Shown here: piece by piece, positions 1 to 8,560 of the stretch
How positions within the stretch are numbered: the stretch's first letter is position 1
Layout of the letters: each line of letters begins with the position of its first letter
NCBI GenBank assembly: GCA_963754045.1
Contig: CAVWEN010000003.1
Location: 248,001-312,000 of the forward strand
Direction: 5' to 3'
DNA length: 64,000 nt
Origin: JALZKA01 sp963754045
GTDB lineage: Bacteria > Actinomycetota > Thermoleophilia > Solirubrobacterales > 70-9
Position numbers and translations under genes: made by a program
Notes under the pieces: generated by a model
The model's database searches: none
What the model was told of the DNA's origin: nothing
Seen by the model: only the letters and a program-made list of their open reading frames with translations

Positions 1-435
1 CAGTCGGAGGACGTAAGCGGTCCGGCGCTCGTCCGGCTGCTCGAGCGAGCGGGTTGCGAGCCGGTGGCACTCGAACTGGTGGCCGATGACCGCGAGAGGA
101 TCGGCGAACGCATTCGTCATTTATCCGAAGAGGGCTGCGCGCTTGTCGCGACCACGGGCGGCACCGGGCTCTCGCCGGACGATCTCACGCCGGAGGCAAC
201 GCGCGACGTGATCGAGCGCGAGGTGCCCGGGATCGCAGAGGCGATGCGCCTCGCCTCGCGCGAGCACGTGCCCGACTACTGGATGCTCTCCCGGGGTGTC
301 GCAGGCACGCTCGGGCGCACCCTCGTTGTGAACTTCCCGGGCAACCCGAACGCGATCGAGCAGGCCGGCGCGGCGATCACCCCGGCGCTGCCGCACGCTC
401 TGGCGCTGCTCTCGCGGGACGATCGGCCGACCTAG
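1..435 (+). CDS. MoaB/MogA-family molybdopterin adenylyltransferase (5' partial)
   Basis: The C-terminal 144 codons of a MoaB/MogA-type protein; the reading frame is open to the left edge, so the start lies outside the window. The family adenylates molybdopterin before metal insertion in molybdenum cofactor synthesis, in the cytoplasm. Visible family features are the SGPAL segment near the left edge, the glycine-rich TTGGTGLSPDD substrate-binding loop, the following PEAT segment, and the late NFPGNPNA segment that corresponds to the LPGSP/NLPG loop of the fold. It ends 46 bases before the convergent phosphoesterase gene. I cannot tell MoaB from MogA on this fragment. Family call is secure; the exact role is inferred. 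Confidence 0.88.
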   Translation, partial: QSEDVSGPALVRLLERAGCEPVALELVADDRERIGERIRHLSEEGCALVATTGGTGLSPDDLTPEATRDVIEREVPGIAEAMRLASREHVPDYWMLSRGVAGTLGRTLVVNFPGNPNAIEQAGAAITPALPHALALLSRDDRPT

Positions 436-481
436 AGCCGCTGGCCCGTGAGGATGTCGGCCGGCGCCCGACGGCGGCCTC

Positions 482-1603
482 TTAGCGGCTGAGTTCCTCG
501 CGGGTCCAGCCGTCGAGCAGGTGCTCGACCCGCGGCGGGCCGGAGGCGCCGACGTAGGCGATCGTCCCGGGCCAGTAGCCGCTGTTGACCGCGCGCGAGC
601 GCAGCAGACTCGGGCTGTGGACCCAGCTGCCCGTGTTGTAGAGCGCGGGCCCTTCCTCGCGTCCCCATCTGCCCTCTGCGAGCAACGGGCCGCGGCGGTG
701 GGTGTGGCCGAAGATCAGGTGATCGCATTCGATTCCCAATCGGTCGGCGACCTCGCCCATCGCGTTCACTCCCGAGCGCGTGATCGCCCCGGGCGAGAGG
801 TCGGCACGCACCGGTCCGAGGCCGAGCCGGTTGGCAATCCCCACGGCTCCGGGCAGCGCGACCGAACCCAGCAACCAACCCCGTAGCTTCCCCGTCCGCG
901 AGTCCCCGCCGGAGAGCGCGTCCCAGATCCGCTTCGACGGAGTCCCGCCCGGAGCGCCGGGTGGTGCGCCGGCCTGGGCGAGCGAGAACAGAAACGCATA
1001 GATCGGGGCGCAGATCCGCTCGTAGTCGTCAGGGGAGTCGAGCTCGGGCTCGCTCGCGTCGGGCGGCTCCAAAGGATCGTTGCTTACCGGGGCCAGCCCG
1101 AGTGTCCGCTCCACGAGGGCATATCCCAGGCGCTCGAACGTAGGGATCGTCAGGTGCCGGTCCAGGTAGTGCCCGTGCGTCGCGTACACGTCGTCGCGGA
1201 TCCAGAAGCCCGGGTAATAAACACGCAGATCGTCGGCGCCGATCGCTTCGCGCAGGGCCGGGGCAGGCCAGGCGTCGAGCCGAGCGCGATCGGCCAGTCG
1301 CAGCGGCCGCGCGCCTCTCAGGGCGCGCTGCTCGAGCCAGCCGGAAACGAGCCGGTGGTCATGGTTGCCGGGAACCAGGACAATCTCGGCGGTCGCCTCG
1401 GCCAGTGCGCGCAGCACCGGGGTGGCCAGCGCCAGCGCCTCGGGCAGCGGCCGGTCGCGAAGCTCGAGCACGTCGCCCAGCAGCACGAGTCGGTCCGATG
1501 AGCGCAGCGCGGAGAGCAGCACATCGAGTACGTCGTCGCGACGCAGGAGGTCTGCATCGCTGCCGGCGCCGAGGTGGAGGTCGGAAACGATGGTGGTGCG
1601 CAC
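482..1603 (-). CDS. Calcineurin-like metallophosphoesterase
   Basis: A 373-residue cytoplasmic phosphoesterase of the calcineurin-like superfamily. The metal-binding motifs appear in the expected order: DLHLG (Asp8, His10), GDVLE (Asp44), GNHDH (Asn80, His81), THGHYLD in the middle, and GHTHR near residue 300. The start is a GTG at 1603; no earlier start improves the match because the first motif begins at residue 8. The DLHLG and GNHDHR context resembles UDP-2,3-diacylglucosamine hydrolases, but there is no lipid A pathway in view and Actinobacteria normally lack it, so the substrate is unknown. The gene is divergent from the dehydrogenase-oxidase fusion, with 98 bases between the starts. 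Confidence 0.9.
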   Translation of the reverse strand: MRTTIVSDLHLGAGSDADLLRRDDVLDVLLSALRSSDRLVLLGDVLELRDRPLPEALALATPVLRALAEATAEIVLVPGNHDHRLVSGWLEQRALRGARPLRLADRARLDAWPAPALREAIGADDLRVYYPGFWIRDDVYATHGHYLDRHLTIPTFERLGYALVERTLGLAPVSNDPLEPPDASEPELDSPDDYERICAPIYAFLFSLAQAGAPPGAPGGTPSKRIWDALSGGDSRTGKLRGWLLGSVALPGAVGIANRLGLGPVRADLSPGAITRSGVNAMGEVADRLGIECDHLIFGHTHRRGPLLAEGRWGREEGPALYNTGSWVHSPSLLRSRAVNSGYWPGTIAYVGASGPPRVEHLLDGWTREELSR

Positions 1604-1701
1604 GGATTACTCCGCTACCACTTGCGACAACCTGCTTTCGCGACACATACGCTCATCGGGTCGTGATCCTCGCAGGCTTTGTCGCTTAGACTCGCGCACG
1701 A

Positions 1702-4700
1702 GTGGCGGAGCTGGCCCAGGGTGTGATCGAGGTCTCGAACCCGGCGACGGGGGAGAAGCTCGCGGACGTCCCCGAGCTCGGCGCCGACGACGTCAGCGCG
1801 ATGGTCGCGCGCGGACGCGCAGCGCAGCCCGCGTGGGCGCAATCGGGTTTCGAGGCAAGGGCGGCGGTGCTGCTCGCCGCGCGCCGCTGGCTGGTCGAGA
1901 ACGCGGAGCGAGTGGTCGGGACGATTTCCGGGGAGACCGGCCGTCCCGCCGACGAGACCCAGTTCGCCGAGTTCTCCTACGGGCTCTCGGCGCTCGAGTT
2001 CTGGGCCAGGCTGGCGCCCGACTATCTCGCCGACGAGGAGATCCAGTCGGCGTCGCCGTTCGTGCGCGGGCGGCGCATGGTCGTGCGCTACGCGCCGGTC
2101 GGGGTCGTCGGTGTGATCGGGCCCTGGAATTACCCGCTGAACAATTCCTTCGGCGACTGCATCCCAGCCCTCGCCGCCGGCAACGCCGTGGTGTTGAAGC
2201 CGAGCGAGATCACGCCGCTGACGTCGCTGCTGATGGCGGAGATGCTCGCGGCCAGTGGGTTGCCCGAGGGGGTTTTCCAGGTTGCTACCGGCCGGGGCGA
2301 GACCGGCGCCGCCCTGGTTGACGAGGTCGACTTCGTGATGTTCACCGGCAGCGTCAAGACCGGCAAGTCCGTGATGGCCCAGGCCGCGCAGGCGCTGACC
2401 CCGGTATCGCTGGAGCTGGGCGGCAAGGATCCGATGATCGTGCTCGCCGACGCCGATCTCGAGCGGGCGACCAACGCAGCGGTTTCCTATGGCCTCAACA
2501 ACTCGGGCCAGGTGTGCATCTCGGTCGAGCGGATCTACGTGGAGGAGCCGGTTCACGACGAGTTCGTCGAGCGGCTCACCGCAAAGGTCGAGGGCTTGCG
2601 CCAGGGGCCGCCGGGCGAGCCGGGCACCGTCGATGTCGGTGCGATCATCTTCCCGCCTCAGATCGATCAGATTGAAGCGCACGTCGCCGATGCGGTCGAG
2701 CGCGGGGCGAAGGTGTTGACCGGCGGCAAACGCGGCGATGGCCCGGGGCTCTTCTACGAGCCGACCGTGCTGACCGGTGTCGATCACTCGATGCGCTGCA
2801 TGGTCGAGGAAACCTTTGGTCCGACTCTGCCGGTGATGCAGGTGGCGGACGCCGAGGAGGCCGTTCGGCTCGCCAACGAAGGCCCCTATGGGCTGCAGGC
2901 ATCGGTTTGGACTCGCGACGAGGTGCGTGGTGAGGCGCTGGCGCGGCGGATCGAATCCGGCGTGGCGTGTGTGAACGACGCGCAGGTCAACTACGCGGCG
3001 CTCGAGCTGCCGATGGGCGGCTGGAAGGACTCGGGTCTCGGCTCGAGGCATGGCTCCGACGGCATCCGCAAGTACACGAAGCGCCAGTCGCTGATGATCG
3101 TCCCCGGCTCCGCTCCGGCGCGCGACGCGCACCACTTTCCGTACTCGGCCCAGGTGACCAAGGCGATTGGAGAGACGTTTGCCGCGCTCGCGACCAGCGA
3201 GTTGTTCAGCGACGCCCAGCGCGTAACCCTGATGGTGCTCTGCGACACGTTCATCCCCAGTCTCGAGCCGCCCGAGGGTGACATCGATCACGGCGCGTTC
3301 TGGCGACGCGCGGCGAGCCACATCGCGGTGCCTGAGGGGGTCGAGATCGCGCTGCTGCAGGCGGGGCTGCCCGATGATCAACTCGCGGGCCTGCGCTCGC
3401 TGCTCGACACGCTGGCCGAGAGCGGGATGAGCGCGGAGACCCCGCAGGAAGCGCGCGAGCAAATCGTCCACGCGTTCTGTGAGAGCCCGGAGGCGCTGGC
3501 GGGAATCAACTCGCTTCGCGGTCTCGTGGGCACCCTCTTCTATGCGCTGCCCGACCTTGGCACCGGCCGCAACGTGAACTGGGACGACATCGGCTTTCCC
3601 GGGCCCGCCGCTCCGCCGCCCGCCCCGGCCGAGCCGGAGATCCACGTTCGCCGCCCGACGGGCTCCGACGAGGTGATCGAGGCAGAGGTGTGCGTGGTCG
3701 GCTCGGGCGCCGGCGGCGGGGTCATCGCCGCCGAACTCGCGGCATCGGGTCGCTCCGTGGTGGTGTTGGAGGCGGGTGACTACCTCGCCGAGCCCGACTT
3801 CGACGGTCACGAGCTGCCCGCTTACCAGCGCTCCTATTTGCACGGCGGGCCATTCCCCACGGCCGATGGCCAAGTCTCGATCGTCGCCGGCGCTGGAGTC
3901 GGCGGCGGCACCGTCGTCAACTGGACGAACTGCCTGCGTACCTACGACCATGTTCGCGCCGAATGGGCCGGCGAGCATGGGCTCTCCGATCTCGCCGAAT
4001 CCGCGTTTGACGCCCACCTGGATTCTGTGTTCGAAAGACTGCAGGTAAACGACGAGTGCAGCGACTTGAACGGGCCCCACCAGCGAATGCAGGAGGGCTG
4101 CGAGAAGCTCGGCTACGACTTCCGGCTGATCAGCCGCAACGCGGATCGCAGTCGCTACACGCCCGAGAGCGCCGCCTTCATGGGCTTCGGCGACGCGTCG
4201 GGAGCCAAGCTCTCAACCGCCAAGACGTACCTCGTCGACGCACAGGCGGCGGGCGCCGAGATCTTCGTCGGAGCGTCGGTGACCCGGGTCCTTACCGAAA
4301 GCGGCAAGGCGGCCGGAGTGGAGGCGGCCTGGGTAAATCCCGGTGCACCGGCCCCGAATGGCTCCGGCGCGGCGAAATTGACCGTCCGCGCGCCGGTGGT
4401 CGTGGTCGCCGCCGGCGCGATCCACTCGCCGGCGATCCTGCTGCGCTCGGGCATCGGTGGACCGGCGGTCGGCGACTATCTGCGTCTGCACCCGACCGTC
4501 GCGGTCACCGCCTACTACGACCAACCGCAAAACTGGATGTGGGGTCCGCCGCAGGCGGCGCTCTCGCACCAGTTCGCCGACACGGGAGACGGCTACGGCT
4601 TCCTGATCGAGGGCGCCCAGGCGACGACCGGTCTGTTCGGGGGCTCGATCCCCTGGCGTTCGGGGGCCGACCACAAACGCCGGATGCGCGACTGGGCGCA

Positions 4701-5181
4701 TGCAGCGCCATTCGTTGGTGTTACCCGCGAGCACGGGCACGGTCGGGTCGAGATCGACGCCACCGGCATGCCGGTGGCGCACTACCCGATCACCGACGAG
4801 CGTGATCGCCAGGGTCTGAAGCAGGCCGTGGAGCAGCTCTGCCGCGTGCATGAGGCCGCCGGCGCACGCGAGATCGTCGGCAGCGGCATGCGCGCGCCAG
4901 ATTGGACCCGTGGTGACGACTTCGGGCGTTTCATCGCTGCCCTGAATGCGCTCGCGATCGTTCCTCGCGAGTACGTGACCTTCTCGGCCCACCAGATGGG
5001 CACCTGCCGGATGGGCCGCGACCCGGCGACGTCGGTCGCGAATCCCTGGGGCGAGCTGCACGACACGCCTGGCGTGTGGATCGGCGATGCTTCGGCATTC
5101 CCGAGCGCGTCCGGCACGAATCCGATGGCGACGATCATGGCCCTCGCTCGCAGGACGGCCCACGCGATCGCCGGTAAATGA
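1702..5181 (+). CDS. Aldehyde dehydrogenase / GMC long-chain-alcohol-oxidase-type fusion protein
   Basis: A single 1159-residue chain holds two enzymes. Residues 1-475 are an NAD(P)-dependent aldehyde dehydrogenase: GPWNYPL near 140 (Asn143), KPSE (Lys166), a nucleotide-binding FTGS near 214, LELGGK (catalytic Glu238) and GQVCISVER (catalytic Cys272). Residues about 490-635 resemble the gluconate-dehydrogenase-subunit-3-like region found before fatty alcohol oxidases. Residues about 655-1159 are an FAD-dependent GMC oxidoreductase: VVGSGAGGG near 665, GGGTVVNWTN near 730, GAIHSP near 905, and the active-site HQMGTCRMG near 1097. The start is GTG at 1702, without a strong ribosome site. Predicted chemistry is alcohol to aldehyde to acid in one polypeptide. 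Each domain is full length, and the frame is continuous, so this is a fusion and not an assembly accident of fragments. Confidence 0.9.
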   Translation: MAELAQGVIEVSNPATGEKLADVPELGADDVSAMVARGRAAQPAWAQSGFEARAAVLLAARRWLVENAERVVGTISGETGRPADETQFAEFSYGLSALEFWARLAPDYLADEEIQSASPFVRGRRMVVRYAPVGVVGVIGPWNYPLNNSFGDCIPALAAGNAVVLKPSEITPLTSLLMAEMLAASGLPEGVFQVATGRGETGAALVDEVDFVMFTGSVKTGKSVMAQAAQALTPVSLELGGKDPMIVLADADLERATNAAVSYGLNNSGQVCISVERIYVEEPVHDEFVERLTAKVEGLRQGPPGEPGTVDVGAIIFPPQIDQIEAHVADAVERGAKVLTGGKRGDGPGLFYEPTVLTGVDHSMRCMVEETFGPTLPVMQVADAEEAVRLANEGPYGLQASVWTRDEVRGEALARRIESGVACVNDAQVNYAALELPMGGWKDSGLGSRHGSDGIRKYTKRQSLMIVPGSAPARDAHHFPYSAQVTKAIGETFAALATSELFSDAQRVTLMVLCDTFIPSLEPPEGDIDHGAFWRRAASHIAVPEGVEIALLQAGLPDDQLAGLRSLLDTLAESGMSAETPQEAREQIVHAFCESPEALAGINSLRGLVGTLFYALPDLGTGRNVNWDDIGFPGPAAPPPAPAEPEIHVRRPTGSDEVIEAEVCVVGSGAGGGVIAAELAASGRSVVVLEAGDYLAEPDFDGHELPAYQRSYLHGGPFPTADGQVSIVAGAGVGGGTVVNWTNCLRTYDHVRAEWAGEHGLSDLAESAFDAHLDSVFERLQVNDECSDLNGPHQRMQEGCEKLGYDFRLISRNADRSRYTPESAAFMGFGDASGAKLSTAKTYLVDAQAAGAEIFVGASVTRVLTESGKAAGVEAAWVNPGAPAPNGSGAAKLTVRAPVVVVAAGAIHSPAILLRSGIGGPAVGDYLRLHPTVAVTAYYDQPQNWMWGPPQAALSHQFADTGDGYGFLIEGAQATTGLFGGSIPWRSGADHKRRMRDWAHAAPFVGVTREHGHGRVEIDATGMPVAHYPITDERDRQGLKQAVEQLCRVHEAAGAREIVGSGMRAPDWTRGDDFGRFIAALNALAIVPREYVTFSAHQMGTCRMGRDPATSVANPWGELHDTPGVWIGDASAFPSASGTNPMATIMALARRTAHAIAGK

Positions 5182-5250
5182 CAACCACCTCGATGGGGGA
5201 CACATGAAACACCTGTGCGGACGCCTGCGCATCTACCCAGGCGCGGGCGA

Positions 5251-6132
5251 ATGACCGACGCCGTTCGCACCCCCGACGAGCGATTCGGGGGGCTGCCTGA
5301 CTTCCCCTGGGAGCCGCGGTATCGCGAGCAGGACGGGCTGCGGCTGGCCTACCTCGACGAGGGGGAGGGGCGGCCCGTCGTCCTCTTTCACGGCGAGCCG
5401 ACCTGGTCCTATCTGTGGCGCAAGGTGATGCCGCCGCTGCTCGGTTCCGGCTACCGCTGCGTCGCGCCCGACTACGCCGGGTTCGGACGCTCGGACAAGC
5501 CCACCGACATCGGCTGGTACTCCTACGACCGTCACGTCGAACACATCGCCCCTCTGTTCGAGGAGCTCGACCTGCGCGACGCGGTGGCGGTGGTGCACGA
5601 CTGGGGCGGCCCGATCGGATTGCGCTGCGCCGTTGAGCAGGCCGATCGGTTCTCCGCGATCGTCGTGATGGACACCGGGATCTTCACCGGCGAGCAGCCG
5701 ATGTCGGAGGCGTGGAAGACGTTTCGCGATTTTGTCGAGCGCACTGAGGACCTGCCGATCTCGATGCTGGTGAAGGGTGCGACCGCGCGTGGCATGGACG
5801 ACGAGGTCGCCGCCGCGTACGACGCCCCCTACCCCGACACGGCATCGAAGGCAGGCGCGCGGGCTTTCCCGCTGATGATCCCGACCACACCGGATATGGC
5901 GGGCGCCGAGGCCGGGCGACGGGTGCGCGACGCACTGGTCGGCGATGCGCGCCCAAAGCTCTGCGTGTGGGCAGATTCCGATCCGATCATCCCCGTCAAG
6001 GTCGGCGCGCGGATGGCCGACCTGCTGGGCGCAGACCCGCCGACCGTGATCGAGAACGCCTCGCACTTCCTCCAGGAGGATGCGGGCGAGGAGATCGGCC
6101 GCACGATTGCGGGTTGGCTCGCTGCCGGCTAG
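5251..6132 (+). CDS. Haloalkane dehalogenase (HLD-I type alpha/beta hydrolase)
   Basis: A 293-residue alpha/beta hydrolase that carries the complete haloalkane dehalogenase active site. HGEPTWSYLWR at 48-57 precedes the fold core; VVHDWGG gives nucleophile Asp117 and the first halide-binding Trp118; AWK gives a second tryptophan at 155 in the cap; ADSDPI supplies Asp244 and ASHFLQED supplies His272. The cap segment AYDAPYPD is typical of subfamily I (DhlA/DmbB-like). The enzyme hydrolyses a carbon-halogen bond to give an alcohol plus halide. I chose the ATG at 5251; a GTG at 5215 would add 12 residues with no family match. It follows the oxidase-dehydrogenase fusion by 69 bases on the same strand. 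Actual substrate is unknown. Confidence 0.88.
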   Translation: MTDAVRTPDERFGGLPDFPWEPRYREQDGLRLAYLDEGEGRPVVLFHGEPTWSYLWRKVMPPLLGSGYRCVAPDYAGFGRSDKPTDIGWYSYDRHVEHIAPLFEELDLRDAVAVVHDWGGPIGLRCAVEQADRFSAIVVMDTGIFTGEQPMSEAWKTFRDFVERTEDLPISMLVKGATARGMDDEVAAAYDAPYPDTASKAGARAFPLMIPTTPDMAGAEAGRRVRDALVGDARPKLCVWADSDPIIPVKVGARMADLLGADPPTVIENASHFLQEDAGEEIGRTIAGWLAAG

Positions 6133-6926
6133 GCGTTTGCGGCCAAAAACGGCCGTAGCGCCCGCATGAACTCGTCCGGGCGCTCCAGGTTCGGGAGGTG
6201 GGCCGCGCCCTCGATCTCGATGTGCTCGGCGCCGGTGGCACGGGTGATCTCGAATGCGCCAGCGAGCACGCTGGGCTGGTCGAGTTCACCCGTCACCACG
6301 AGAATCGGGCAGTCGAGCTCATCCATTCGCTCGATCGCGGGCGGGTAGAGCTCGCCCGGTTCATGCTTGAAGTCGCCCTGGCGCTCAAGCAGGACACGGT
6401 TGACGGCGGAGATGTGGGCGCGGACGGCGCGGTCGGAATCGCCCGGTGAGCGCATCGGCCCGTCCACCCACATCCGCAGCTCCAGTTCGTTTGCCCGGTC
6501 GAGGTCGCCGTCGTTGTAGGCGGCCTCGATCGTGTCCCAGGCCTTGATGTGCTCGGCGGTGTGCTGCCAGCCCGAGGGCGTCGCGTTGACCACGGCGAGC
6601 GCGCGGACCCGGCTCGGCACGGCCAGGGCGAGGTCGAGCGCCGCGGTGCCGTTCATCGAGACGCCGACCAGCGTGGCCTGCTCCAGCTCGAGGGCGTCGA
6701 GCACGTCGAGGGCGTCGCCGTGCGCGGTGTAAGGACCCACGGGGTCAACCGATGCCCCGAAGCCGCGTGAGTCGTAGCGGATGACCGTGTAGTCGACCGC
6801 CAGCGACTCCCACTGCGGATCCCACGTGCGGCGGTCGTCGATTCCAGCGTGCATTAGCAGCACCGGAGGGCCCGAGCCTGCCATCTCGTAGGCGAGGCCA
6901 CTGCGCGTCCTGGCGGTGAGCCTCAT
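6129..6926 (-). CDS. Alpha/beta hydrolase
   Basis: A 265-residue alpha/beta hydrolase. The oxyanion-side segment LLMHAG, the nucleophile elbow GVSMNG (Ser90), an acid in TGELD and GAAHLPN with His243 form a standard Ser-Asp-His triad, unlike the neighbouring dehalogenase, which has aspartate as nucleophile. It resembles 3-oxoadipate enol-lactonase and related esterases, but nothing fixes the substrate. It is convergent with the dehalogenase gene and the two coding ends overlap by four bases. Confidence 0.85.
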   Translation of the reverse strand: MRLTARTRSGLAYEMAGSGPPVLLMHAGIDDRRTWDPQWESLAVDYTVIRYDSRGFGASVDPVGPYTAHGDALDVLDALELEQATLVGVSMNGTAALDLALAVPSRVRALAVVNATPSGWQHTAEHIKAWDTIEAAYNDGDLDRANELELRMWVDGPMRSPGDSDRAVRAHISAVNRVLLERQGDFKHEPGELYPPAIERMDELDCPILVVTGELDQPSVLAGAFEITRATGAEHIEIEGAAHLPNLERPDEFMRALRPFLAANA

Positions 6927-6949
6927 CGAACTGCGGCTACCACCACGAC

Positions 6950-7594
6950 CTAGATCCGGACCACGATCGAGGTCGTGATCAGGGTCGCCAGCGGCCCGGT
7001 TGGAATGCCCGCGATCTCCCCGCCGCCCTCGACGACCCGGATACGGCCGTCCTCGGAGTCGAGTTTCATGTCGAAGTCGATCGGCAGGTCCTGGTTGCCG
7101 ACTCCGGCGAAGTCGAGCACGGTGTCGATCACGCCGGAGCCGGGTAGGTCGAGTGACTCGCCACCAAACTGGGCGAGGTCGCCGATTGACGTCTCGGCGT
7201 CGATCTGCAGCGTGTAAAAGTCGTCGCCGTCGCGGCGCAGGACAAAGTTGTCGATCGCGATCGGCCCTGCCGAACTGGCGCCCATCGAGATGTCCACCTC
7301 GCCGAAGCGGTCGAGATCGTCAAAGACGACCGGGTCATCCTCTTCGCGCACGTCAACTTCCAGCCGCAGGCCGGACGCATCGATCTCGAGCTTGTCGCCG
7401 TCGCCCCAGAGAAGGCGGGCCGCCGGGACCGCCGAGAGCGAGACGTCGGCGCTCCCGCCTGCCTCGGTGAGTCGATCCTCGATCGCTCCGGCGCCGATTC
7501 CGGGCAGGAAGAGCTGGGTGAGCAAGAGCAAGAGCACGAGCGCGGCACCGACGATGGCCGCGATCCGCTTCGTGCGTGTCTCAGGCAGTGTCAC
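6950..7594 (-). CDS. LmeA-like DUF2993 phospholipid-binding protein
   Basis: A 214-residue membrane-anchored protein with one N-terminal hydrophobic segment (residues about 10-30) and an exported domain rich in the alternating beta-strand pattern of DUF2993. The family includes mycobacterial LmeA, a periplasmic phospholipid-binding protein needed for lipomannan maturation; that role is not shown here. I chose the GTG at 7594 because it is preceded by GAAG at good spacing and leaves a short charged tail ahead of the membrane segment. A TTG at 7654 would run into the divergent DUF5995 gene. Confidence 0.72.
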   Translation of the reverse strand: MTLPETRTKRIAAIVGAALVLLLLLTQLFLPGIGAGAIEDRLTEAGGSADVSLSAVPAARLLWGDGDKLEIDASGLRLEVDVREEDDPVVFDDLDRFGEVDISMGASSAGPIAIDNFVLRRDGDDFYTLQIDAETSIGDLAQFGGESLDLPGSGVIDTVLDFAGVGNQDLPIDFDMKLDSEDGRIRVVEGGGEIAGIPTGPLATLITTSIVVRI

Positions 7595-7644
7595 GGGCGA
7601 AAGCTTCGCAGGCTTCCAGCGCTTGCCGTACGATCGGAAGCATC

Positions 7645-8556
7645 TTGGGGGCAAGGACTCGCATCACGCTGTTTGCCGCGGCCACGCTCACGATCGGCGC
7701 GCTCGCCGGATCGTCGTCGCCGGCCGCCGTTCCGGATGTGCCGTGGAGCTCGTTGCTGCCCGCGCTGCCGTCGTCCAACGACGTCCAGCCCAGGCCGGTG
7801 AAGGGCTGTCGAAAGCCCACGGTCAGATGCGTGAACGTCGAGGTTCGCAAGCTCCGCAAGCTCCGCAACCGGCTCGGGTGCGATCACCGCGCCGTCTTCG
7901 CGACGACATATCTCGAGCTGACCAAACAGATCCGTGACGACATCCGCTCGGGGTTCGTCAAGCACAACCTTCGCTCGCCCCGCTACCTCTACACCGAGGA
8001 CGCGCTGTTTGCGAACTTTTACTTTCGGGTCGTCCGCCGCTACAAGCGGGGATTGCCGGTGCCCGAGGCCTGGCGCATCGCCTTCGAGGCGGCCGCGTCG
8101 AATGACAAGGCCGCGGTGCAGGACATGCTGCTCGGAATCAACGCGCACGTCCAGAACGACATGCCGTTCGTGCTGGCCTCGCTGGGCTTGCGTGATCGCA
8201 AGGGCAATTCTCGAAAGCCCGACCACGATGCGATGAACGGGGCACTCACTCGCGGTTACGAGCGCGTGGTCAAGGCGGTGAGGGATCGCTACGACCCGAA
8301 CATGGATCTCACCAACTCACCGCTGATCCCACTGGACGACATCGCGGGCCTGGAGTTGACCAAGAGCTGGCGCGAGGTCGTCTGGCGCAACGCCGAGCGG
8401 ATCGCGCGCGCAGACTCCAAGGCCGAGCTGACCCAGGTCACGCAGTCGATCGAGGCGTATGCGGCAGCAAATGCGCGGCTAATCGCGGCCGGCGGCGTGC
8501 CGGACTACGGCACCTCTCGCGACGCCTACTGCGCAGCGGGCCCTGCGGGCCGTTGA
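7645..8556 (+). CDS. DUF5995 family protein, probably exported
   Basis: A protein of about 303 residues. A hydrophobic N-terminal stretch ending in small residues and the SSPAAVPD segment looks like a signal peptide. The body matches the DUF5995 pattern: YLELTKQIRDDIRSG, then a DALFANFYF segment, then GINAHVQNDMPF and a helical C-terminus. DUF5995 proteins are common in actinobacteria and have no known function. The start is uncertain: I prefer TTG at 7645, preceded by GGAAG four bases upstream; a GTG at 7576 would overlap the divergent DUF2993 gene. Confidence 0.72.
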   Translation: MGARTRITLFAAATLTIGALAGSSSPAAVPDVPWSSLLPALPSSNDVQPRPVKGCRKPTVRCVNVEVRKLRKLRNRLGCDHRAVFATTYLELTKQIRDDIRSGFVKHNLRSPRYLYTEDALFANFYFRVVRRYKRGLPVPEAWRIAFEAAASNDKAAVQDMLLGINAHVQNDMPFVLASLGLRDRKGNSRKPDHDAMNGALTRGYERVVKAVRDRYDPNMDLTNSPLIPLDDIAGLELTKSWREVVWRNAERIARADSKAELTQVTQSIEAYAAANARLIAAGGVPDYGTSRDAYCAAGPAGR

Positions 8557-8560
8557 AACC

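Noticed and set aside
1615..4080. An 821-codon open frame on the minus strand
   Set aside because: It lies antisense to the dehydrogenase-oxidase fusion, whose motifs are unmistakable. Long antisense frames are a normal result of high GC content.
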